Source of the DNA: JBBIRM01 sp037441765
Lineage (GTDB): Bacteria; Desulfobacterota; BSN033; UBA1163
Direction of reading: 5' to 3'
NCBI GenBank assembly: GCA_037441765.1
Contig: JBBIRM010000162.1
Coordinates: 1-6,612, forward strand
DNA length: 6,612 bases
The translations under genes were made by a program, and so were the position numbers. Of the stretch, positions 1 to 5,365 are shown piece by piece (positions within the stretch are counted from its first letter, which is position 1; every line of letters starts with the position of its first letter). The notes beneath the pieces were generated by a model. That model was not told where the DNA came from. It made no database searches and worked only from the letters and a program-made list of their open reading frames with translations.

Positions 1-30
1 CATAAAATAAATGACATATTGATAAGGGTT

Positions 31-105
31 CGGCAAGCCACAAGGGCTTGCCCTACGAGAAATTAAATGAATCACAAACGTAGGGCAAGGGCTTGTCCCT
101 TGCCG
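31..105. repeat. Inverted repeat made of two 27-bp arms, each itself a hairpin
   Basis: The arms at 31-57 and 79-105 are near-perfect reverse complements, separated by 21 bp of A+T-rich sequence. Each arm also folds on itself with an 8-bp stem and 5-nt loop: 32-39 with 45-52 around ACAAG, and 84-91 with 97-104 around CTTGT. The arms differ only at two dinucleotides, CC/GG against GG/CC, and these changes are paired within each hairpin. This resembles the short palindromic intergenic elements (REP- or MITE-like) dispersed in many bacterial genomes. No coding capacity, transposase or clear target-site duplication is visible. Confidence 0.8.
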
Positions 106-252
106 TATTTGGTTTCATTTCTCATATAGAATTACGAAACAGTCTCGTTGTGGGAAGTCAATAAGACAAGACCATGGAGGAAGGTAAGGATGATAACTGT
201 AAATATTTAATTGCTCCGGTTAATAAATATAAGGGATTCGAAATTTTTATAT

Positions 253-258
253 AAGGAG
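253..258 (+). promoter_or_regulatory. Ribosome binding site deciding the arsM start
   Basis: AAGGAG sits 6 nt before ATG 265 and selects this start over the in-frame ATG at 211. It overlaps the TAA (252-254) of a possible 26-codon upstream reading frame beginning at ATG 174. Confidence 0.8.
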
Positions 259-264
259 AAAAAT

Positions 265-1104
265 ATGACCAAAAGAAAGATTAAAGAAACTGTGAAAGAA
301 AGATATTCTAAAATCGTCAGTGAAGGAAGTTCCTGTTGTGGACCATCAAGTTCCTGTTGCGGAAGTGTCGATTTCGCACAGGACATCAGCAAAAATATTG
401 GATATTCAGATGAAGAACTAAAGAGCGTCCCTGAAGGATCAAATCTTGGTCTTGGCTGTGGTAATCCTGTTGCCCTGGCTTCTTTGAGAGAGGGTGAAAT
501 CGTTCTTGATCTCGGTTCAGGAGCAGGCCTTGATTGTTTTCTTGCTTCTCAGAAGGTAGGTGAGAAGGGAAAGGTCATTGGAGTTGATATGACTCCTGAG
601 ATGGTTAAGAAGGCGAGGGAAAATGCCATAAAGGGAGGTTATAGAAATATAGAGTTCAGGCTGGGAGAGATTGAGAATCTACCTGTTCCTGATAATTCTG
701 TCGATGTTGTGATCTCCAATTGTGTTATAAACCTTTCACCTGATAAAGATAAGGTTTTTAGTGAAGCTTTTAGAGTGCTAAAACCTGGAGGAAGGTTAAT
801 GGTTTCAGATATCGTTTTGCTGAAAGAACTACCAGAACCTTTAAAAGAGAATATCGATGCTTATATTGGATGTATTTCGGGTGCGGCTATAAAAGCCGAA
901 TATCTGAAAAAGATTGAGTCAGCTGGTTTCAAGGATGTAAAGGTAATTGATGAAACTGTCTTCCCGATTGAATTTTTAACCAATGATCCAAACATTACAA
1001 AAGTAATTGAAAATCTTGGGGATCTCGCTGGAAAAATAGAGGAGATATCAAATTCTGTTGTGAGTATAAAAGTACAGGCATTTAAATTAGACAGCAGTTG
1101 TTGA
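265..1104 (+). CDS. arsM: ArsM, arsenite S-adenosylmethionine methyltransferase
   Basis: This 279-residue cytoplasmic enzyme is predicted to methylate As(III) with S-adenosylmethionine, giving methylated arsenicals. A Rossmann methyltransferase fold is marked by VLDLGSGAGLD (residues 80-90) and the acidic GVDMTPEM segment (106-113). The three family arsenic-binding cysteines are visible in GLGCGNP (C65), SNCVINL (C153) and GCISGA (C203). The N-terminus carries two Cys-Cys pairs (C24-C25, C31-C32) in SSCCG repeats, and the protein ends in Cys. I chose ATG 265 because AAGGAG lies 6 nt upstream at 253-258; an in-frame ATG at 211 would add 18 residues that look unlike the family and has no ribosome binding site. 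The small gene at 1151 follows in the same direction. No arsR or other ars gene is in the window, so regulation is unknown. The family assignment is very secure; the activity itself is inferred. Confidence 0.95.
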   Translation: MTKRKIKETVKERYSKIVSEGSSCCGPSSSCCGSVDFAQDISKNIGYSDEELKSVPEGSNLGLGCGNPVALASLREGEIVLDLGSGAGLDCFLASQKVGEKGKVIGVDMTPEMVKKARENAIKGGYRNIEFRLGEIENLPVPDNSVDVVISNCVINLSPDKDKVFSEAFRVLKPGGRLMVSDIVLLKELPEPLKENIDAYIGCISGAAIKAEYLKKIESAGFKDVKVIDETVFPIEFLTNDPNITKVIENLGDLAGKIEEISNSVVSIKVQAFKLDSSC

Positions 1105-1132
1105 AAATCTTAAAGGTTCTTCTCCTGAAACA

Positions 1133-1147
1133 CCGACAGTTAGTCGG
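1133..1147 (+). other. Perfect 5-bp hairpin just upstream of the small-ORF start
   Basis: CCGAC (1133-1137) pairs with GTCGG (1143-1147) around an AGTTA loop. The hairpin ends 3 nt before ATG 1151, where a ribosome binding site would normally lie, and lies about 30 nt after the arsM stop. It could affect translation of the next gene or be chance; there is no U-tract, so it is not a usual terminator. Confidence 0.3.
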
Positions 1148-1150
1148 CGA

Positions 1151-1399
1151 ATGTTGAAATTTCCTGATGGGACACAGGTTAGGGTTATTGGTTTAGATGA
1201 GATAATGGCAGATTTTTACACGCAAGGGAAATATGCAAACCAGGAGACTGCTGAGGAAATCCTCGATAGATTGGAACAGAATGGGAATTATATCCCCACC
1301 TCCGCTCGCAGGGAATATAGAATTGTTGTGCTGAAAGAGTACAGGGACTATGTTGCCTGTCAAAAGACAAAAAGAAGTGATGAGGAAATCAATTCCTAA
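1151..1399 (+). CDS. Small hypothetical protein downstream of arsM
   Basis: I do not recognise this 82-residue protein well enough to name it. It is soluble and charged, with no signal peptide or membrane segment. It opens with MLKFPDGTQVRVIGLDEIM, followed by predicted helical segments (about residues 28-45 and 52-72) and a Lys/Arg/Glu-rich tail. It starts 46 bp after the arsM stop in the same direction, so it is probably cotranscribed. The start is uncertain: ATG 1151 has no Shine-Dalgarno sequence, and a 5-bp hairpin precedes it. The frame stays open back to 1091 with protein-like sequence (including SSPETPTVSRR) but contains no ATG, GTG or TTG. The protein may therefore use an unusual start or carry a damaged one. 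Its coding status is supported by position, size and composition only. Confidence 0.7.
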   Translation: MLKFPDGTQVRVIGLDEIMADFYTQGKYANQETAEEILDRLEQNGNYIPTSARREYRIVVLKEYRDYVACQKTKRSDEEINS

Positions 1400-1440
1400 A
1401 TTTTTTAGGATCATCTCCAAAAAAGTTGACAAAATCATGA

Positions 1441-1472
1441 GGATTCAAGGGTTCAAGGATTCAAGGGTTCGA
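1441..1472 (+). repeat. Tandem octamer array, left arm
   Basis: Four consecutive 8-bp units alternate GGATTCAA, GGGTTCAA, GGATTCAA and GGGTTCGA, so this is a 16-bp unit repeated twice with one mismatch. It is the left arm of an inverted pair with 1611-1642. Confidence 0.85.
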
Positions 1473-1610
1473 GGTAAATCCTTAAGAATTATAAAGTGTT
1501 AAAAATCTGGCAAAGATCATAGCAAAGTATGTTTAGATTAAAAAAATGCAGATACAGGAAAAGTTAAAAGAATGCTTAAGACACTAATAAAGCCTTTATA
1601 AAATAAGCAC

Positions 1611-1642
1611 TTGAACCCTTGAATCCTAAAATCCTTGAATCC
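1611..1642 (-). repeat. Tandem octamer array, right arm, inverted
   Basis: Read on the minus strand the units are GGATTCAA, GGATTTTA, GGATTCAA and GGGTTCAA. Aligned with the left arm at 1441-1472 this gives 28 of 32 matches. The two arms bound a 202-bp segment with a 138-bp A+T-rich centre and no ORF, consistent with a small non-autonomous element or folded intergenic repeat. I see no target-site duplication. Confidence 0.8.
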
Positions 1643-1742
1643 TTTTAGCAACTAAATTGGAGAAGAACCATTTTTTAAAACAGTAATGGGTGATAAATTT
1701 TTTATCCATGAGATGATGCCTTATGGTAATTGGTAAAAATAA

Positions 1743-1771
1743 TTGACATTTCTCCCTGGCTTGGGTAATTT
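1743..1771 (+). promoter_or_regulatory. Candidate sigma-70 promoter for the selenoprotein gene
   Basis: A perfect TTGACA (-35, 1743-1748) is followed after 17 nt by a poor -10, TAATTT (1766-1771). Transcription would start near 1778, leaving a leader of about 95 nt before ATG 1873, or almost none before ATG 1780. Confidence 0.35.
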
Positions 1772-1872
1772 AATAGTGTATGTCGAGGCAAGACCTGTAT
1801 AGAGAAATAACATTGAAAAAAGAGAGCAGGTTTCAACTGATCAGGCACCTTACATCTCTCGAAGACGAATTA

Positions 1873-3042
1873 ATGAGACATTTTATAATAATGTGTTTTT
1901 TGGTGACTCTGTCTGTTTGCTTTTTTTTCGTCTTAAATACCCCTTGCTCTTTCGCTCAAGATCACTCTAAGTCTTTTTCCCTCCTTTATTCTAACAACAT
2001 CAATGGGGAGATCGATCCATGCCCGGTGTGAGGACCCACGCTTCGTTTTGGCGGTCTGGCCAGAAGGGCAACCTGGATTAAAGATGTCCAAGAAAAGAAT
2101 AAAGGGGCTCTCCTTTTAGATGCAGGTGACCTTTTCTTTAAAAAGTATTTCACCCCCTATCGAGGTGATGAAATACAAAGATTGAAAGAAAAAGCCCATC
2201 TCATTCTAAAGAGTTTTGAGTTGATGGGGTACCAGGCGATTGGAATCGGTGACGATGATTTAAGCCTCGGTAAAGAATTTCTCATAGAACTTTCAAAAAG
2301 ATCTTCTATTCCTTTTCTTTCATCCAATATGATGGATAAAAATTCTGGCAAAATCCTTTTCCAGCGATATGTGATCAAGGAACTCAATGGGCTTAGGATC
2401 GGAATCTTCAGTCTGCTTTCTCCGGATGTATTCATCAGTCCAGATGATCCAAGGAAGAGAGGGCTTTCCTTTCAGGACCCTTTAGAAATCGCACGAGAAT
2501 TAGTCAGAGAACTTAGTCCAAAGACAGATCTTCTCATTCTGCTCAGCCACCAGGGTTATCCAAAGGATGTGGAATTGGCCCAGAAAATCTCAGGAATCCA
2601 TATGATCGTGGGGGGTCATTCAGGAATCCATTTCACTGAGCCACCGGTTTTCAAAAATACCATTATTCTCCAAACCTCTTCTAAAGGCATGTATGGAGCA
2701 AAGATCGATTTAACCCTTATCAATAATAAAACCTCCTTTTATAATATTACAACCAAAAACTCCTTAGAAAAAAATCTCAATAAAATTAAACTCCAGTTGG
2801 CCTCTAGCAAGGCCTCAGAGGAAGAGAGGGACCGATGGCTAAGAGTAAAGGAAAATACGGAAAAGGCTCTTCAACAATTTGAAGGGAAAAATTATTTTGC
2901 CAATGCGTTCATCCCTCTCAACGAATCTTTTAAAGACCACCCCGAGATTAAAAAAATGGTTGAAGAGTATAAATCCAAATTTCCCGAAAAGACTGAACCT
3001 CCACCTCACGATAGCCGAGGTAAGAATAGACCCAGACCTTAG
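1873..3042 (+). CDS. Selenocysteine-containing exported metallophosphatase-fold (5'-nucleotidase-like) protein
   Basis: The frame is open from 1780 to the TAG at 3040-3042 except for one TGA at 2029-2031. I read that TGA as selenocysteine, giving 389 residues from ATG 1873. Residues 1-28 form a signal peptide ending S-F-A, so the protein should be periplasmic. Family landmarks lie on both sides of the TGA: LLYSNNINGEIDPC (37-50), then Sec53, GGLARRA (60-66), LLLDAGDLF (80-88), GDDDLSLG (126-133), LLSHQG (H226) and VGGHSG (H249). C50-P-V-U53 forms a CxxU redox motif. The usual metal ligands D-x-H and GNHE read N-x-N and GDDD, so ordinary nucleotidase activity is doubtful. The UshA C-terminal domain is absent, replaced by a charged, coiled-coil-like tail. 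The start is uncertain: ATG 1873 fits the signal peptide, ATG 1780 would add 31 residues, and neither has a good ribosome binding site. The gene converges on the DsbA-like gene with a 37-bp gap. The alternative reading is a pseudogene with a nonsense mutation. Confidence 0.82.
2029..2031 (+). other. In-frame TGA read as selenocysteine (Sec53)
   Basis: TGA follows TGC-CCG-GTG, giving Cys-Pro-Val-Sec. No other in-frame stop occurs until 3040. TGA ends arsM, the thioredoxin fusion, the cupin and the transporter gene, so it is not simply a sense codon in this genome. Confidence 0.8.
2041..2066 (+). promoter_or_regulatory. Bacterial SECIS-like hairpin
   Basis: The upper stem TGGC (2049-2052) pairs with GCCA (2059-2062) around the loop GGTCTG (2053-2058). 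The lower stem CTTC (2041-2044) pairs with GAAG (2063-2066), with a bulge GTTT on the 5' side. The loop begins 21 nt after the TGA, inside the spacing known for bacterial SECIS elements. The loop and the 5'-side U bulge below the upper stem resemble the E. coli fdhF element bound by SelB. Confidence 0.75.
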
Positions 3043-3079
3043 GAGCAGTTTCAACTCCGTTATTTTTAAATGCAGGCCT

Positions 3080-3961
3080 TTATTTCCCCAGATATCGCTC
3101 CAAATTGGAGTCTGGAGTTAACCCCACGATTATATCTCCGTTAATAATTTTTGTTGGAGTAGCGGTTAGCCTAAACTTATCAGCCAAAGCCATATCTCCG
3201 AGCACCCTTTCTCTCGCCCTACCTGTTTCAAGTGCGGATTGAAAGATCTTAATATCATACCCCTTCCCTTTCAGGAGTTGTTCAACCTTCTTCTTCACAG
3301 CATCTTTATCCATCTTACTACCTATATCCTGACCCTCTCGGGTGAAAAAGAAATCGTGAATGACCCAGAAGGCCTCATTACTCACTTCATAGGCAGCGGC
3401 TGCCATTTCTGAAAGTTCGAAGGTTCTCCCATGTGGCTGGAAAGGAAAGTGCTTGAAAATGTATTTAAACTCTTTCGGGTACCGCTTAAAAAGACCCACA
3501 ATTCTTGTCCAGGATTCTATACAGTAAGGGCACTGAAAATTAGAAAACTCCACAATAACAACGTTGGCATCTTTATTCCCAAGGAAAGGTGATTTTTCTA
3601 TCTCTAACATCCCCATATCAATCTTTTTGTATTTTGGGGAACCTGCCTCCTTCGCCGTGACATTCTCTCCTTTGATGTAGAGATTCCCCAGGACGACCTT
3701 CTCCCCATTTCGATCCACATAGACCACAACAGGCATCTCTTTATCGGGCAGAAGAATGAGGAATTTGATAAGATAAAAATCAGGAATTTGACTTTCCTTT
3801 TTCTCTAAAACCTTCACCTCTGCTCCATGGGGAAGGCGGACATGCTTTTTAAATATTTCCAGGGCTGCCTTGACCACTTTATCTTCTTGAGAAAAACCAG
3901 TGTTTGTAAGAAATATAACCAAACTGACCACCATCGCCATCTTAAAAATAGGCCTTAACAT
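3080..3961 (-). CDS. DsbA-like periplasmic thiol-disulfide oxidoreductase (thioredoxin fold)
   Basis: This 293-residue protein has a signal peptide at residues 1-24 and is predicted to act on thiols or disulfides in the periplasm. The C-terminal half (about 118-293) is a DsbA/Thioredoxin_4-type domain, with the active site FSNFQCPYC (C144 and C147), a helical insertion (about 180-255) and the cis-proline loop TATPT (P269). The N-terminal part (about 25-110) is an extra domain of mixed strands, reminiscent of the N-terminal region of DsbC/DsbG-like proteins, but I cannot assign it. ATG 3961 is chosen because GAGGAGG (3970-3976) lies 8 nt upstream and the signal peptide begins there; an upstream in-frame ATG (4024) would add 21 residues. 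The gene is convergent with the selenoprotein gene and divergent from the thioredoxin fusion. Whether it is an oxidase, isomerase or reductase cannot be told from the sequence. Confidence 0.9.
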   Translation of the reverse strand: MLRPIFKMAMVVSLVIFLTNTGFSQEDKVVKAALEIFKKHVRLPHGAEVKVLEKKESQIPDFYLIKFLILLPDKEMPVVVYVDRNGEKVVLGNLYIKGENVTAKEAGSPKYKKIDMGMLEIEKSPFLGNKDANVVIVEFSNFQCPYCIESWTRIVGLFKRYPKEFKYIFKHFPFQPHGRTFELSEMAAAAYEVSNEAFWVIHDFFFTREGQDIGSKMDKDAVKKKVEQLLKGKGYDIKIFQSALETGRARERVLGDMALADKFRLTATPTKIINGDIIVGLTPDSNLERYLGK

Positions 3962-3969
3962 CTTCCAAT

Positions 3970-3976
3970 CCTCCTC
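3970..3976 (-). promoter_or_regulatory. Ribosome binding site deciding the DsbA-like start
   Basis: GAGGAGG on the minus strand lies 8 nt before ATG 3961 and fixes this start over the in-frame ATG at 4024, which would overlap the predicted -35. Confidence 0.8.
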
Positions 3977-3994
3977 TGATAAATAAATTACCAT

Positions 3995-4024
3995 TTTATA
4001 AATTATAAGGTTTACCTTCGTCAA
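3995..4024 (-). promoter_or_regulatory. Candidate sigma-70 promoter for the DsbA-like gene
   Basis: On the minus strand, TTGACG (4024-4019) and TATAAA (4000-3995) each match 5 of 6 consensus bases, with an 18-nt spacer. The leader would be about 27 nt and contains the strong ribosome binding site. Confidence 0.5.
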
Positions 4025-4033
4025 TGATTTTTT

Positions 4034-4046
4034 ATATCAGAGATAT
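4034..4046. promoter_or_regulatory. Dyad between divergent promoters, possible operator
   Basis: ATATC-AGA-GATAT is a perfect dyad between the two candidate divergent promoters, touching the plus-strand -35. A flanking pair, TCAAT (4021-4025) and ATTGA (4045-4049), is also inverted. It could bind a regulator of both directions, but A+T-rich dyads arise easily by chance. Confidence 0.25.
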
Positions 4047-4074
4047 TGATTTTTGGCCTGATTTAGGGGATAAA
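4046..4074 (+). promoter_or_regulatory. Candidate sigma-70 promoter for the thioredoxin-fusion/cupin unit
   Basis: TTGATT (4046-4051) and GATAAA (4069-4074) are separated by 17 nt, each matching 4 of 6 consensus bases. The leader would be about 27 nt, ending in a strong ribosome binding site. Confidence 0.35.
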
Positions 4075-4096
4075 TATTTCTACAAAATAGTCAACT

Positions 4097-4103
4097 AAGG
4101 AGG
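4097..4103 (+). promoter_or_regulatory. Strong ribosome binding site of the thioredoxin fusion gene
   Basis: AAGGAGG lies 4 nt before ATG 4108 and supports that start. Confidence 0.8.
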
Positions 4104-4107
4104 AAGA

Positions 4108-5007
4108 ATGAAAAGAAAGATTGTTATTCTTGCAATAGGAGTTGGCATTGGCCTGGTGGCACTTCTATTTTACTTTTTTTATCTCGAAAACCCAAACAGG
4201 AAAGTTCTTGCTCATGTCAATGACGAGGAGATAACCCTTAGCCACTTCAATGAAGAGGTCAAAAAACTGGAGAGCCCGATCCGTGAGATGTATCAGGAAG
4301 ACCCAAATCAACTTCTTGAGCAGATAGTGATCAAGAGGCTTTTATTACAGGAAGCCAAAAAACAAGGAATTACCCCTCCACCCAAAACCTACAAGGATGA
4401 AGCAAAGGGAAGGTTGTCCCCTGAAGATGAGTTGATCACAGAATTGTTGAAAAAGAAGTTTCCTTCTCCTCCTGAAGTCACTCGAGATGAGGTTAAAAAC
4501 TACTACAATCTCTTGAAGGATAAGATGGGAGGAAGAACACTAGAAGAGATGGCACCAATGCTTGAAGAAGCCATTCGGCAGGGAAAACAACAGGAGCAGG
4601 TTGGACAATTTTTGAAGGAACTGCTCAGGAATGCTAAACTTGAAATCAATCAAATACTTTTAAAAAAAATTGCAGCCAAGCCTCCTGAATCGAATACCGA
4701 AGAGGATCTAAAAAAAGCCCTTATCAGTGGAAAACCCCTTCTGGTGGATTTCGGGGCAAATTCCTGCATCCCCTGCCGCCAGTTAAGACCTGTCCTTAAA
4801 GAGATCAGCAAGGAATATGGAGAAAAGGCAAATATCCTTGTGATCGATGTCTATAAGTATCAACATCTTGCCAGGGAATATAAAATTATGGTTCTTCCGA
4901 CCCTGGTCTTTTTCGACTCAAAGGGAAAAGAGGTTTTTAGGCAGGTGGGGTTGATGGATAAAGACAAAATTGTAGCCAAACTAAAAGAGATTGGAATGGG
5001 CACATGA
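4108..5007 (+). CDS. Membrane-anchored SurA N-domain-like / thioredoxin fusion protein
   Basis: This 299-residue protein has one N-terminal hydrophobic segment (residues 5-26) after a MKRK start, so it is probably anchored in the inner membrane facing the periplasm. Residues about 32-90 (VLAHVNDEEITLSHFNEEV, then QLLEQIVIKRLLLQEAKKQG) resemble the SurA N-terminal chaperone domain. A helical, charged region follows (about 105-185), but no parvulin catalytic domain is visible. Residues about 195-299 form a thioredoxin domain with LLVDFGANSCIPCRQLRP (C220 and C223) and cis-proline P264 in VLPTLVFF. The likely role is thiol-disulfide exchange on polypeptides held by the chaperone-like part; this is inference. 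The cupin gene starts 24 bp after its stop, so the two are probably one operon. A frameshifted join of two genes is unlikely, since the frame is intact. Confidence 0.88.
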   Translation: MKRKIVILAIGVGIGLVALLFYFFYLENPNRKVLAHVNDEEITLSHFNEEVKKLESPIREMYQEDPNQLLEQIVIKRLLLQEAKKQGITPPPKTYKDEAKGRLSPEDELITELLKKKFPSPPEVTRDEVKNYYNLLKDKMGGRTLEEMAPMLEEAIRQGKQQEQVGQFLKELLRNAKLEINQILLKKIAAKPPESNTEEDLKKALISGKPLLVDFGANSCIPCRQLRPVLKEISKEYGEKANILVIDVYKYQHLAREYKIMVLPTLVFFDSKGKEVFRQVGLMDKDKIVAKLKEIGMGT

Positions 5008-5031
5008 TCAAATTTCTGAAAGGCTAAAAAC

Positions 5032-5343
5032 ATGGGATTCTGGGACCTTAAGACGCTAAAAATGGATGAATTCAGGCCTGGCATCTGGAGTAAAATCGAA
5101 TCTGGTAAAAATTTAACGATCGCTATTATGGAAATCGCTCCAGGAAAAGAAGGCACAGCCCACGAACATTCCTTTGACCAGTGTGGAATCGTTGTGGAAG
5201 GTGAAATTGAAATGTCCATAGGCAACGAGAAAAAACTCCTGAAGTCAATGGAGACCTATTTTATCCCCGCCGGAGTCAATCACAACTGGAAAACCCTCAC
5301 CTCATCCGCAAAGATTTTTGACGTGGTCGCCAAACATGGCTGA
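5032..5343 (+). CDS. Small single-domain cupin protein
   Basis: This 103-residue cytoplasmic protein has one cupin beta-barrel. Cupin motif 1 appears as GTAHEHSFDQCGIVVEGEIE (41-60), with metal-binding candidates H44, H46 and Q50; Q50 replaces the more usual Glu. Motif 2 appears as FIPAGVNHNW (77-86) with H84. The residues are consistent with a bound divalent metal, but a lone cupin domain does not reveal substrate or reaction; it could be an enzyme, a sugar- or metabolite-binding protein, or a sensor. A modest GAAAGG site (5018-5023) lies 8 nt before ATG 5032. The gene follows the thioredoxin fusion by 24 bp and is probably cotranscribed with it, and it converges on the transporter gene. Confidence 0.88.
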   Translation: MGFWDLKTLKMDEFRPGIWSKIESGKNLTIAIMEIAPGKEGTAHEHSFDQCGIVVEGEIEMSIGNEKKLLKSMETYFIPAGVNHNWKTLTSSAKIFDVVAKHG

Positions 5344-5365
5344 AGACCCTCAAGGCCCTTTTGAA

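Larger units (their letters stand above)
1400..1742. other. Non-coding intergenic region with inverted octamer arrays
   Basis: I see no gene in this interval between the small ORF and the selenoprotein gene. It begins with a small symmetric hairpin over the preceding stop codon (TCCTAAA 1394-1400 with TTTAGGA 1404-1410), which lacks a following U-tract. It holds the two octamer arrays described separately, and an A+T-rich imperfect hairpin around 1686-1709. Confidence 0.6.

Noticed and set aside
190..210. Six-codon frame (MITVNI) after a purine-rich stretch at 177-189
   Set aside because: It is too short to support and has no further evidence.
1394..1410. Terminator after the small ORF
   Set aside because: The TCCTAAA/TTTAGGA hairpin is A+T-rich and overlaps the stop codon, and no U-tract follows it.
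1780..2031. Stand-alone 83-residue protein ending at the TGA
   Set aside because: The same frame continues without another stop to 3042 with matching family motifs, and a SECIS-like hairpin follows. The stand-alone protein would stop in the middle of the domain.
2029..2031. TGA read as tryptophan under an alternative genetic code
   Set aside because: TGA is the natural end of arsM, the thioredoxin fusion, the cupin and the transporter gene, and no other internal TGA occurs in any gene here.
3042..3067. Terminator between the convergent selenoprotein and DsbA-like genes
   Set aside because: Only a 4-bp GGAG/CTCC stem with a 9-nt loop precedes a short T-rich run, which is too weak to call.
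4860..5225. 121-residue minus-strand reading frame
   Set aside because: It lies opposite the thioredoxin domain and the cupin gene, both of which have clear motifs, so it is a shadow frame.
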